DNA of 64,000 nucleotides, from positions 248,001-312,000 of the forward strand of contig CAVTJG010000008.1 in the NCBI GenBank assembly GCA_963735025.1. The letters are read 5' to 3'. The position numbers and the translations under genes are program-made. Below, piece after piece: positions 36,882 through 45,649 of the stretch. The notes under the pieces were generated by a model. The model ran no database searches. It worked only from the letters and a program-made list of their open reading frames with translations, and had not been told where the DNA came from. Positions within the stretch are counted from its first letter, which is position 1, and the number at the start of each line of letters is the position of its first letter. Origin of the DNA: JAABRB01 sp963735025. Its GTDB lineage: Bacteria > Pseudomonadota > Gammaproteobacteria > Burkholderiales > SG8-39.

Positions 36882-37826
36882 TCATGTAGTACGCGAAAGT
36901 TCGGGGTCGATGACCGTCTCGTATGCCGGGTCGCTGCTGATCAGGCCGCCGGAAACCAGCGCCGCCTTGAGGCGCAGATACGGCGCGGGGGGCAGATCCG
37001 GCTGACGCGCCCAAAGGCCGGCGGCGCGGTAGGCGCCGATGATGCGCGCCAACGCCTCGCCCGGGACGTCCGGTAGGAACGGCGCGATGGCATCGGCGAT
37101 CGCTCGCGGCGTCGCGGCGAAAAGCGCAGCCTGCGCGCGCGCCATGCCGTGCACGAGCCGATGGCAGGTGTCACGCCGGACACGCGTGAACCGGCGCGTT
37201 GCGTAGAATGTTGTATAGGCGATATCGCCGCGCTCGGTGAAGCGGTGCCAGACGTGTCCGTGGCCTTCTTGTGTCAGCCGGTCGGCGTGTGGCTCGAAAA
37301 CCTGCACCACGTCCACCGTGCCGCGCAGGAATGCCTGCAGGTTGCGCGCCATCGGACGGACGCGGCGTCCAGCAATCGCGGCGGGGTCCAGCCCCGCGCG
37401 CTGCAGATCGTCCTGGAAGGTCATCCACGGCGTTGGCACGTCGCCCGCCGGTGCAACGCGCAGGCCGACGAGATCGCGGAACCGGAATCCCGGCTTGCGC
37501 CCGCGGCCCACGAGGAGAAACGGATCACGCGCGACGACCTGCGCGAAGCAGACCAGTGGACACGCCGGATCGGCGTCGTGGTGCATCATCACCCGCATCG
37601 GCCCACCCCAGGAAACGTCGACACTGCCATCGAGCAGTTTCGTCGCCGTCTGCGCCGTGCTCGGCGAAACCACATGGGTAATGTCCAGCCCTTCGCTGCG
37701 CCAGAAATCCCCTGCAAGCGCGAGATAAAACGGGACGTAGGGAACGGCGCGCATGTTCTCGCACAGCGTGAGTCGCCGTCCGCCGCGCCCTGCTTGGCGA
37801 CGCAGCTTGTTTTCAGGTCCGCCCAC
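36882..37826 (-). CDS. NMT1/SsuA-like solute-binding protein without signal peptide
   Basis: A 314-residue protein with the NMT1-like periplasmic-binding fold: VPYVPFYLALAGDFWRSEGL near residue 28, LLDGSVDVSWGGPMRVMMHH and FRDLVGLRVAPAGDVPTPW. Unlike normal transporter binding proteins there is no hydrophobic export signal, only a basic N terminus starting at GTG 37826. No permease or ATPase is adjacent. It may work in the cytoplasm as a sensor or enzyme, or the annotated 5' end may be wrong. It lies 12 bp after the alpha/beta hydrolase gene. Confidence 0.75.
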   Translation of the reverse strand: MGGPENKLRRQAGRGGRRLTLCENMRAVPYVPFYLALAGDFWRSEGLDITHVVSPSTAQTATKLLDGSVDVSWGGPMRVMMHHDADPACPLVCFAQVVARDPFLLVGRGRKPGFRFRDLVGLRVAPAGDVPTPWMTFQDDLQRAGLDPAAIAGRRVRPMARNLQAFLRGTVDVVQVFEPHADRLTQEGHGHVWHRFTERGDIAYTTFYATRRFTRVRRDTCHRLVHGMARAQAALFAATPRAIADAIAPFLPDVPGEALARIIGAYRAAGLWARQPDLPPAPYLRLKAALVSGGLISSDPAYETVIDPELSRTT

Positions 37827-37838
37827 CGGGGTGTGCGC

Positions 37839-38693
37839 TCAACCCTTGCGCAGAAACCGGCTCGTCGCCTTGGCGATGTCTGCCGCACGGGTTTGCGTCG
37901 CGTCGAATCCGGCACCCTTCAGCGTGACCAGCTCGCCGCGCTTCAACAGCTTGATCAGCGTCGGCCCCTGGACGCCCAGATGTGCCTCCCCGGCGACGTG
38001 GCACTCGATCACCATCGCCGGCAATTTGATCCGGCGCAGCGTAGCCGCCAGATCGAAGCCGAAATTCATTGCGTAGATCTGCTTGATGCTGCGGCGGCAC
38101 TGGATCATTTCGATCATGCGCGACTCCTGCCGGCGCAGCGCCCCGTCCGTGATCTTGCGCACGGTCATGACCGCGGGGTCCCACCAGATGCCGGCAAGGC
38201 TGCCGTAGTCGGCCGCCCATGCACGCAAGAGATGCCCACCGTCGGCGCTCTCGCGATAGGCGGTCATGTACTTCCCGACGATGTTCATGATCGCCGCATC
38301 GCGATGCTTGCGCGAGACCACCAGACTGTGGGTCATTCCGATGAGGACGGCCTTGCCGACCCGGTCCGGGAAGCCGGCGGCCATCGCGGCGGCGATCTTG
38401 TTGCCGGCGTGAAAGCCGAGCACATGAGCTCGCTTGATCTTGTGGGTGTCGAGGAAATGGACCATGTTGCGAGCGAGATCCTCCATCGTCGCCTTCGCTG
38501 GCAGCGGGTCGGAGCAACCGAAGCCAAGAGTGTCCACGGCGAAGCAGCGGAATCCGCCGCCGAGCAGCCTCATCATTGGCGCGAAGCTGAGCGCGGAGCG
38601 CGGCACTTCATGCAGCAGAAGCAGCGGCTCGCCCCGGCCGTGGGTGTAGTAGTGGATCTGCCCCTCTGGCGTGTCGACGTAACCGCGCTTCAT
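37839..38693 (-). CDS. Alpha/beta hydrolase-fold protein with His at the nucleophile elbow
   Basis: A 284-residue alpha/beta hydrolase-fold protein. LLLLHEVPRS near residue 25 is the oxyanion strand, and the nucleophile elbow reads GFHAG with His95 where Ser is expected. No catalytic His is evident in the last strand region (TLKGAGFDATQTRAADI). Related proteins with a GxHTG-type elbow exist in betaproteobacterial acid-degradation clusters, as far as I recall, and their activity is unsettled. ATG 38693 opens with MKRGYVDTPEGQIHYY. A copy of this start region appears again at 39.94 kb. Confidence 0.84.
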   Translation of the reverse strand: MKRGYVDTPEGQIHYYTHGRGEPLLLLHEVPRSALSFAPMMRLLGGGFRCFAVDTLGFGCSDPLPAKATMEDLARNMVHFLDTHKIKRAHVLGFHAGNKIAAAMAAGFPDRVGKAVLIGMTHSLVVSRKHRDAAIMNIVGKYMTAYRESADGGHLLRAWAADYGSLAGIWWDPAVMTVRKITDGALRRQESRMIEMIQCRRSIKQIYAMNFGFDLAATLRRIKLPAMVIECHVAGEAHLGVQGPTLIKLLKRGELVTLKGAGFDATQTRAADIAKATSRFLRKG

Positions 38694-38951
38694 GATCGGA
38701 CTCCTGTTCGCTAACGATCAGGATCATATCCGCCGTGCGACAGCATGGTGGATAAGACCGTGTTCGGCGGCTTAGGGTTTGGAAGGCGCCGCTGTGGGAT
38801 TATGCAGCAGCATCGGAGCGCGGTGTGCGCTCGCGACGGGTGCGCGAGTCCGGGCATGGGGGGTGTTGGGCCTTGAAGGGGTGCCGCGTACTATGGCAGG
38901 GGGGTGCTGCGCGGGACTAAGTGCGACCGCATGCGCTTGTGGCCGCTCGAA

Positions 38952-39851
38952 CTACTCCACCTGCAGCTGCGCATTTGCGGGAAGCGTGCGGTAGTAGCGC
39001 GAGATCTCGCGCGGCACTGTCATCCACAAGCTGTCGCGATGCGCAAGCATATGTTCGAGCGCACGGCGCAGGTGCACGATACGATGGGGCTGACCGACGA
39101 TGAAGGTGTGGAGCGACAAGCCGAGCACGAGCGGAGTGTCCTCGGAGCGGCGCCGCATCTCGTCGAACTGGTCGACAAGCATATCGGCGTACTCGGACGG
39201 CGTGTGCCTTCGACCCACTATGGCTGGCTGGTCGTTAAGCTCGATGGGGTACGGGATGGATAGGATTTGCCCTCCGCCGCCCTTTACCCAGAACGGCTGT
39301 TCGTCGCATATGCCCCAGTCAAGGACGTACTCGTAGCCGTTCTCCACCAATAGGTCAGTCGTGACAAGGCTGGGCGTGAGATACGGCGACAGCCAGCCAT
39401 CGGGCTTTACTCCATCGACGGCGTGCATCGCGGCCGTCACGTCACGCACCATCCGGCGCTCGGTCGCCTCGTCCATGTCGATCGGCCGTTCGGTGCCGTT
39501 GGAGAGGCCGTGTCCGATCATCTCGTCGCCGCGCGCGCGGAAGCGGCCCACCAGATCCGGACAGTGCTCGTAGCTCTCCGAGTTGACGATCACGCCCACA
39601 TTGATCGCCAAGTCGTCGAACAGCGAGGCGAGCCGCCAGCCACCGACCCGGTTGCCGTACTCGCGCCACAGCCAGCTGCGCTGGCTCCACGGTTTGGTCT
39701 CCCGGTCGAGGTCGATGCCGCCCGGCGCGCCAAACGGAAAATGCTCCACGTTCAGCGCCACGTAAAGCGCGAGCGACTTGTCTCCCGGCCAGCGGTACTT
39801 CGGGCGCGTGTCGATGCCGGAATACCTGTAACGGTCATGCGAGGCGAGCAT
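38952..39851 (-). CDS. Polysaccharide deacetylase-fold protein, PuuE-like (copy 1)
   Basis: A 299-residue NodB-fold protein. The start RPKYRWPGDKSLALYVALNVE and the GHGLSNGTE segment resemble PuuE-type allantoinases and related cyclic-amide hydrolases more than true CE4 deacetylases. The metal-binding HxxxH of the latter is missing. It probably hydrolyses a small ring or amide rather than a glycan. A paralog lies directly upstream at 40.06-40.96 kb. The 258 bp before the alpha/beta hydrolase gene contain nothing recognised. Confidence 0.86.
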   Translation of the reverse strand: MLASHDRYRYSGIDTRPKYRWPGDKSLALYVALNVEHFPFGAPGGIDLDRETKPWSQRSWLWREYGNRVGGWRLASLFDDLAINVGVIVNSESYEHCPDLVGRFRARGDEMIGHGLSNGTERPIDMDEATERRMVRDVTAAMHAVDGVKPDGWLSPYLTPSLVTTDLLVENGYEYVLDWGICDEQPFWVKGGGGQILSIPYPIELNDQPAIVGRRHTPSEYADMLVDQFDEMRRRSEDTPLVLGLSLHTFIVGQPHRIVHLRRALEHMLAHRDSLWMTVPREISRYYRTLPANAQLQVE

Positions 39852-39935
39852 GTTCGTGTGACCTCATGGATTCCGAGATGCCAATTCGATTTCCCCCTCC
39901 AAGCTGACGCTTCGCGTAGACACCGAGGAACGCGC

Positions 39936-39957
39936 GTAGCCGCGCTTCATGATCGGC
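39936..39957 (-). repeat. Remnant of an alpha/beta hydrolase gene start
   Basis: On the reverse strand the sequence around 39950 reads ATGAAGCGCGGCTA (MKRGY), with the same flanking CCGATC as the intact hydrolase start at 38693; 18 of 19 bases agree between the two places. The similarity stops soon after, so this looks like a leftover of a second hydrolase gene between the two deacetylase-fold paralogs. The rest of 39852-40063 is without features. Confidence 0.45.
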
Positions 39958-40063
39958 TTCCGGACCGCCAGTTGCTGATAAACGTCTGATCTGGAATTTC
40001 CGGTTTCGGGAGTCCGTTCCCCGTGCCACCACATGACCTTCCCGCTAATCGTACCTTGCGGGA

Positions 40064-40957
40064 TCAGCTGCCGAGAATAGTGCCTTTGGGCAGATTCATG
40101 CAGTAGGTGGCAATTTCACCCGGCGTCGTCAGCCAGATGTCCTTGCGGTGGTCCATGATGTGCTTGATCGCTTCGCGCAGTGGCCGCAGGCGAAACGGCT
40201 GGCCGACGATGAAGCTATGCAGCACGATGCCGCAGACGAGCGGCTGTTTGCGCGACTGCTCCAGCATCTCGTCGAACTGGTCGATCACCATCTCCCTGAA
40301 CTGGCGCGCCGAATGATTGCGAAACACCATCGCCGGAGAGTCGTTCAACTCGAGCGGATAGGGAATCTGAAGGATCGGGCCGGATCGCGTCCGGAACCAG
40401 AACGGCTGGTCGTCGCAGGGCCAATCGAGCAGATACTCGTAACCGACTTCCTTCAGCAGGTCGGGCGTGACGTAGGTCTCCGCCAGCCAGGGCCCCATCC
40501 ACCCACGCGGCGCTTTTCCCGCAACCCGCTTGAGCGTCGCCGTGCAATCTTCGATCAGACGCTTTTCGTCCTCCTCCCACATGCCGCTCTGTCGCTCCGA
40601 GTTGGTGCGGCCATGGCCGATCAACTCGTCGCCGCGCTGCTTGATTCGCTCGAAGATCTCGGGATGATATTCGAGCGCCGTCGAGTTGGTGTTGTGCGAC
40701 ATGGGCGCACCGAATTCGTCCATCATGTCGAAGATGCGCCACAGACCGACGCGATTGCCGTAATCGCGCCAGGCGTAGTTGCGGTGATTGGGGGGCGGTA
40801 GTTCCAGGGCGCTCGCCGGACCTATGCCGGCGCCGAACGCGAAGTACTCGATGTTGTTCCCGAAGAACACCGCCAGTCGCTTCCCGTCCGGCCAGGAGTA
40901 GTCCGGCCGCTGGTCGATAGGAACGTAGTCAAAACGCGCGTGCGTCGGAAGTTTCAT
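40064..40957 (-). CDS. Polysaccharide deacetylase-fold protein, PuuE-like (copy 2)
   Basis: A 297-residue paralog of the neighbouring gene, with RPDYSWPDGKRLAVFFGNNIE at the start, GHGRTNSERQSG in place of a metal-binding HxxxH, the EYLLDWPCDDQPFWF strand and VLHSFIVGQPFRLRPLREA near the C terminus. The same stretches occur in copy 1 with many changes, so the duplication is old. Cyclic imide or ureide hydrolysis is the suggested role, consistent with the hydantoinase and carbamoyl hydrolase nearby. Confidence 0.86.
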   Translation of the reverse strand: MKLPTHARFDYVPIDQRPDYSWPDGKRLAVFFGNNIEYFAFGAGIGPASALELPPPNHRNYAWRDYGNRVGLWRIFDMMDEFGAPMSHNTNSTALEYHPEIFERIKQRGDELIGHGRTNSERQSGMWEEDEKRLIEDCTATLKRVAGKAPRGWMGPWLAETYVTPDLLKEVGYEYLLDWPCDDQPFWFRTRSGPILQIPYPLELNDSPAMVFRNHSARQFREMVIDQFDEMLEQSRKQPLVCGIVLHSFIVGQPFRLRPLREAIKHIMDHRKDIWLTTPGEIATYCMNLPKGTILGS

Positions 40958-41330
40958 TATTCATCCTTGCCAGTTGGATGGACGACAGATGATCGCTGCG
41001 GACGTGTCTGTGGAGATCAGACGATAGTCCCTCCAAGCCCCTTCCAATCCGCCGGATAAGCTTAGCAGACCGCCGTCCGAACGTATCGGATCGAGCGTGA
41101 TGCCGGGTCGGGCCATCGACGAAGCCGATTTCGGGAATCCACTCGACAAATGCGTCGCGTGCGCGAGCGACCGCGAGGTCCACGATGCCGCCAATTCATT
41201 CGCGAAGAATGCCGTACGGCGTTCGCTCTCGTAGCTCGCGAACCAGCTTGTAGCCGTTCGTCCAAGGTCGTAGCATCGTGCGGCGGGCAGCCTCGCCGCC
41301 CCCTACCAAGATTACCGGAGCAACATAGTC
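40958..41330. other. Intergenic region without a recognisable gene
   Basis: These 373 bp separate the reverse deacetylase-fold gene from the forward MmgE/PrpD genes. Short open frames exist but have no family features and no ribosome sites. A clear promoter, hairpin or repeat was not seen. It probably holds divergent promoters. Confidence 0.4.
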
Positions 41331-42743
41331 ATGGCGAACAACGACATTCCGGCTCGGACCCAGGCGGCTGCAAACACGCGGGAACTGATCCGCTGGGCGA
41401 CCGAGGCCATTTCCAAGCCGTTGCCGGAACCCGTGCGCAGGCGCGCGGCAACGATTCTGGTCGATGATATCGGCGCCATGGTGGCCGGCTCGCTCGAGCC
41501 CCAGGTCGCGCGCGCTCGTGAGGGGCTGACGCGCACCGCATCGGGGACGGCCGAGGCTACGGTCTTCGCGGCCGGAGCTCCGCGGTTCGACCGGTATTCG
41601 GCAGCCAGTGCAAACGGGATGGCGATCGCCTGGTGCGAGCTCGACGAGGGATTTCGCAATGCCTCCTGCCACGGCGGCGCCTATACCATTCCCGCCTTGC
41701 TGGCCGAAGCGGAGGCGCAGGGGCGCAGCGTGGAGGACGTGTTGCGCGCGCTCGCGGTTGCCTATGAAGTCACGACGCGCTTTGCGCTCGCCTTCCCGTT
41801 CCCGGTCTTCAATGTGCATCCGCATGCCGCATTCGCGACGATCGGCGCGGCGGCGGCGACCTCGCTCGTGCGCCGCTACGATCCGAAGACCATGCTGGAC
41901 GCCGTCACCGGAGCGGCAAGCATGAGCTTCGCGGGTCCGTTCGACACCGCGGTCGAGGGATCGCTGGTGCGCAATGGCTGGACCTCGGCCGGAGCCTGGA
42001 TCGGATTGCGCGTTGCGGACTGGGCCGAAGCGGGCATCGGCGGGGCCGCAGTCACGCCCTACGATGTTTTCGTCGGGAGCTTCAGGACAGGGGCCATTCC
42101 GGATGCGCTGGTCGACGGCCTGGGCACGGCCTGGTCGGTGGCCGACGGTTACCACAAAATATTTGCCTGCTGCGCCTACGCACATTCCGCCGTCGAAGCG
42201 ACGCTGGACTTGCTGGGCCGCCTGCAGCAGCGCAAGGTGGACGAAATCGCCGAGATCTTGGTCGAGACCGGTCCGGGCGGCCAGGCGTTGAGGACCGTCG
42301 AGCCGGAAACGGTGCTCGCCGCGAAGTTCTCGATTCCACACGCGATTGCCGCGACCGCTTGGCTCGGCACGGCCGGGGCCCGCGCGTTCACGTTCGATAC
42401 CCTGCAGGACGAAGGCATAGCAAGGTTGCGGCGGCGCGTACGCCTCGCGCCCTATCCCGACCTCCCTCCGTTTCCGAAAGACCGTCCAGCGCGCGTCACC
42501 CTGCGCTTCGAGGACGGCGGCAACATGTCCGCCGTCTGCGAGAGCGCGCGCGGCGGCGCCGATCAGCCGTTCGACGAGCCGACGCTGCTCGCGAAAGTTG
42601 CTGAAAACGCGGCGGGCGTTTTCCCCGCGGCCCCAGACGCACTTGCCGCCGTCGTTCGCGGAGACGCTGTAGTGCTTGCCAGGCCGTGGCGCGACCTTGT
42701 GGCGGATGCGCTGCGCGGGCAGGCGTCGGGGAAGCGTTCGTGA
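41331..42743 (+). CDS. MmgE/PrpD family protein (second of three)
   Basis: A 470-residue MmgE/PrpD protein. Family features are TILVDDIGAMVAGSLEPQ near residue 42, VAYEVTTRFALAFPF near residue 143, HPHAAFATIGAAAA, and the KIFACCAYAHSAVEA segment near residue 280. The DDTH site is replaced by WCELDEGFRNASCHGGAY, as in a divergent subclass. ATG 41331. The stop overlaps the GTG of the next MmgE/PrpD gene (GTGA), so the two are translationally coupled and may form a heteromer. Confidence 0.87.
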   Translation: MANNDIPARTQAAANTRELIRWATEAISKPLPEPVRRRAATILVDDIGAMVAGSLEPQVARAREGLTRTASGTAEATVFAAGAPRFDRYSAASANGMAIAWCELDEGFRNASCHGGAYTIPALLAEAEAQGRSVEDVLRALAVAYEVTTRFALAFPFPVFNVHPHAAFATIGAAAATSLVRRYDPKTMLDAVTGAASMSFAGPFDTAVEGSLVRNGWTSAGAWIGLRVADWAEAGIGGAAVTPYDVFVGSFRTGAIPDALVDGLGTAWSVADGYHKIFACCAYAHSAVEATLDLLGRLQQRKVDEIAEILVETGPGGQALRTVEPETVLAAKFSIPHAIAATAWLGTAGARAFTFDTLQDEGIARLRRRVRLAPYPDLPPFPKDRPARVTLRFEDGGNMSAVCESARGGADQPFDEPTLLAKVAENAAGVFPAAPDALAAVVRGDAVVLARPWRDLVADALRGQASGKRS

Positions 42744-44113
42744 CGATCGCTCGCGAGCTCGTCGCGACGCTGCGCTCGATCCGCGTCCGGCCGTTGCCTG
42801 AGAACGTCGCGCTCGCCGCGCGGCTGCACCTTCTCGACGCCGTCGGTGTCGGCCTGGCTTCCGCAGGATCCCCGGTCGGCGCCGCCTACCGCGGTCTTGC
42901 CCGGGAGATTGCCAAGGGCGGCGCGGCGACGGTGTTGGGCCAAACCTCTGGCACGACGGCGGCCGACGCCGCGTTGATCAACGGAGGTCTCATTCACAGC
43001 CTCGAGTTCGACGATACCCATACGGCGTCGATCGCCCACGGGAGCGCGGTCCTCGCCGCCGCAGCGCTCGCCGTCGGCGAGGACAAGGGCGCGAGCGGCG
43101 CTGCGCTGCTGGGCGCATTTGCGAGGGGCTGGGAGGTCCTCGTCCGCTTCGGACTCGCCGCGCCGCTCGGTTTCCCGTCTCGGGGATATCAGACCACCGC
43201 GGTTTGCGGCCCCCTGGCCGCAGCACTGGTGACGGCGGAACTCGCGGGGTTGACTGAAGATCAGAGCGTCGCCGCGATCGGGATTTCCCTCAGCCAGGCC
43301 TCGGGAGTTTTCGAGTTCCTCACCAACGGTTCGTCGGTAAAGTCCCTGCATCCTGGCTGGGCCGCGCACGGCGGAGTGGTCGCGGCGCTCCTCGCAGGCT
43401 CGGGCATGACTGGCCCGGAGACATCGCTCGAAGGTCGCTATGGCCTGTTTCGTCATTTTGCCGGCGATGACGCGGCACCCGAGCGGTTTCGGGCGCTCGT
43501 TGACGACATCGGCCGGGAGTGGCATCTTCCCAACGCTGCTTACAAGTTCTATCCCTGCTGTCACTACCTGCACCCGTTCATCGAGGCGGCAGGGATACTC
43601 GCGGAGCGGGGCGTCCGCGCCGGCGACATAGCCCGAATCCTCTGCCGCGTGCCCGCCGGGGCGGCGCCGATCATCTGCGAACCCTGGGAGACCAAGCAGG
43701 CGCCTGGAACGGGGCACGCCGCGCGATGGAGCCTGCCGATCGTCGTTGCGGCACGTCTGATTGAGGGCAAAGTCGATCTGGCCACGTTCGAGTCGCCGGC
43801 CAGTGCGCCGGTGCGCGAACTGGCCGGGCGAATGCGCTGGGAACCCCTGCCCGATGCCAGATTTCCCGCCCGATTCGAAGCGGAAATCGTCTGCGAACTC
43901 AGCGCGGGCCCGACCCAGACAGTGCGGATCGACGACGTCTACGGGAATCACACGCGCCCGCCCGGCGCAGACACTATCCTGGCCAAGTTTCGCGCCAACG
44001 CGGCGCGGTCGCTGCAGCCGGAAGCCATCGCGTCTGTCGAACTCGCGGCAGAAGGGTTGATGGCAGCGCGCGATCTCGGCGCGTTTTCCCGGGCGCTCCG
44101 CCAGGTGAAGTGA
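42740..44113 (+). CDS. MmgE/PrpD family protein (third of three)
   Basis: A 457-residue MmgE/PrpD protein that keeps the canonical site: GGLIHSLEFDDTHTASIAHGS near residue 88, followed by KSLHPGWAAHGGVVAALLA near residue 202 and AYKFYPCCHYLHPFIEA near residue 265. GTG 42740 overlaps the previous stop. It is convergent with the flavoprotein and TRAP transporter operon, with 25 bp between stops. It may dehydrate or epimerise a tricarboxylate taken up by that transporter. Confidence 0.88.
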   Translation: MTIARELVATLRSIRVRPLPENVALAARLHLLDAVGVGLASAGSPVGAAYRGLAREIAKGGAATVLGQTSGTTAADAALINGGLIHSLEFDDTHTASIAHGSAVLAAAALAVGEDKGASGAALLGAFARGWEVLVRFGLAAPLGFPSRGYQTTAVCGPLAAALVTAELAGLTEDQSVAAIGISLSQASGVFEFLTNGSSVKSLHPGWAAHGGVVAALLAGSGMTGPETSLEGRYGLFRHFAGDDAAPERFRALVDDIGREWHLPNAAYKFYPCCHYLHPFIEAAGILAERGVRAGDIARILCRVPAGAAPIICEPWETKQAPGTGHAARWSLPIVVAARLIEGKVDLATFESPASAPVRELAGRMRWEPLPDARFPARFEAEIVCELSAGPTQTVRIDDVYGNHTRPPGADTILAKFRANAARSLQPEAIASVELAAEGLMAARDLGAFSRALRQVK

Positions 44114-44138
44114 GCGAAATGCGTCCGGGACCGTCGCG

Positions 44139-45539
44139 CTATTTTCTGATCAGCGCCGCAGCCGCCTCCCCAGCCAGGCGCCCCATGTTGGTTGCCGTGA
44201 GCAGGCCCGAGCCGGACAGGTAGCCCCAATCGGCCGGACCGGACAGGCCGCGCGCCGCGCCGCCACCGGCAAACAGGTTCGGAAACGGCGTGCCGTCCTT
44301 CCTCAGGACGCGCATTTCCTTGTTCACCTCCAGTCCGCCCTGCGTGTGGAACAGCGCACCCATGATCTTCACCACGCGGTACGGCGCCTTCAGCGGCGGC
44401 TTGGCGGAGAAATCGCGGCCGTACGGGTCCTTCGCTTTGCCGGCCGCATAACTTTCCACCTCCGCGAGGGTCTGCGCAACCGTCGCCGCATCGCAGCCGA
44501 TCACTTTCGCGATTTCCGCCGCCGTGTTGCAGACCTTGAGCGCGCCGGCGTTCTCCGCCTCGACGTGGCTGTGCATCTGCATGGCGATCTTGTGGCAGCG
44601 CTCGTCGAAGATCAGCCAGGCGACGTGGTCGGGCTGGCGAGCGACCTTGAGCGCTTGCTCCGAATAGCCCGCGTTTTCATTCGAGAATCGCTTGCCGTGC
44701 TTGTTGACTTGATAGCCACCCTCGGTGATCGCGGGCCAGCCAATGTGGGTATTGTGCGGCGTGGCGACCGCGCCATGGCCCTGGAACGATTTCATGTCCT
44801 TGATCGAGGCGCCCAGTTCCTCGCCCCACTTCACCGCATCACCGGTGTTGCCGGGGTGTCCGTGGTAGTGCGCGTCCACCATTTCCGGGATGTACTTTGC
44901 GATCATCGCCTTGTCCCCGCCGAAGCCGCAGCAGGCGAGGATCAACGCGTCGCAGCCGATGTCCTCGGTCTTGCCGTCCGGCCGCGTCACGCGTGCGCCG
45001 CGGATCCGGCCATCCGGTTCCGCGTACAGGTCGGTGACCCGGGCGGAGGTCGCGATCGGGATGTCCTCGGCCTCGACCGCGGAGAGCAAGGCCGCCAGCA
45101 GTTCCGCCCCGAAGCGCGAGGGCGAGGCGTGCATGTGCTTGCGACTGTGCCCGGGATACTGGAAATCCAGGATACAAGACAGCGGCAGTTTGTGGCGGTC
45201 CACGAGCCAGTCGATAGTCTTGGCGGATTCACGCGCGATGTGCCAGGCCATCTCGTGATCGCACTCGCCATGTGCTTTGTTGATGAGATCGTTGGCCAGG
45301 ATCTCGGGTGTGTCGTCCAGGAGTCCTGCCGCGCGCTGCAGCTTGGTCCCGGCCGCCGGAATCTGCCCGCCCGAAAGCGAGGTGCTGCCGGTCGGCTTGG
45401 CGTCGCGCTCGAGGATCAGGACTTCCGCGCCATGTTCCTTGGCGGCGAGCGCCGCGATCGTGCCGCAGGCGCCGGCGCCGACGATCAACACCTGCGTGTG
45501 GGTGGGGAACGTCCTGGCTTCGGCCTTCAGTACAGGCAT
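44139..45539 (-). CDS. FAD-dependent fumarate reductase/TcuA-like flavoprotein
   Basis: A 466-residue flavoprotein: the dinucleotide fold VLIVGAGACGTIAALAAKEHG near residue 18, the STSLSGGQIPAAGT loop, the capping domain in the middle, and GALFHTQGGLEVNKEMRVL then GGGAARGLSGPADWGYLSGSGLL at the FAD C-terminal motif. It probably oxidises or reduces a dicarboxylate-like substrate. ATG 45539 follows AGGAGG at 5 bases. It lies 110 bp after the TRAP large permease gene and is likely in the same transcript. Confidence 0.88.
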   Translation of the reverse strand: MPVLKAEARTFPTHTQVLIVGAGACGTIAALAAKEHGAEVLILERDAKPTGSTSLSGGQIPAAGTKLQRAAGLLDDTPEILANDLINKAHGECDHEMAWHIARESAKTIDWLVDRHKLPLSCILDFQYPGHSRKHMHASPSRFGAELLAALLSAVEAEDIPIATSARVTDLYAEPDGRIRGARVTRPDGKTEDIGCDALILACCGFGGDKAMIAKYIPEMVDAHYHGHPGNTGDAVKWGEELGASIKDMKSFQGHGAVATPHNTHIGWPAITEGGYQVNKHGKRFSNENAGYSEQALKVARQPDHVAWLIFDERCHKIAMQMHSHVEAENAGALKVCNTAAEIAKVIGCDAATVAQTLAEVESYAAGKAKDPYGRDFSAKPPLKAPYRVVKIMGALFHTQGGLEVNKEMRVLRKDGTPFPNLFAGGGAARGLSGPADWGYLSGSGLLTATNMGRLAGEAAAALIRK

Positions 45540-45649
45540 CAATGCCTCCTAGAAGATTGCCCCGCGCACTGCGTGGGGTCGAGGATCAGCGAGCGGCCCG
45601 CGCAACATCGGCGGTGCTTGCGGTACGAACTTTCGCGGACAAGTTGAAA

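Noticed and set aside
38952..40957. Nodulation or cell-wall chitin deacetylases
   Set aside because: The metal-binding HxxxH motif of CE4 deacetylases is missing and the sequences resemble PuuE-like small-molecule hydrolases.
40958..41330. A decayed gene in the gap
   Set aside because: Short open frames on the reverse strand showed no recognisable family segment in any frame.
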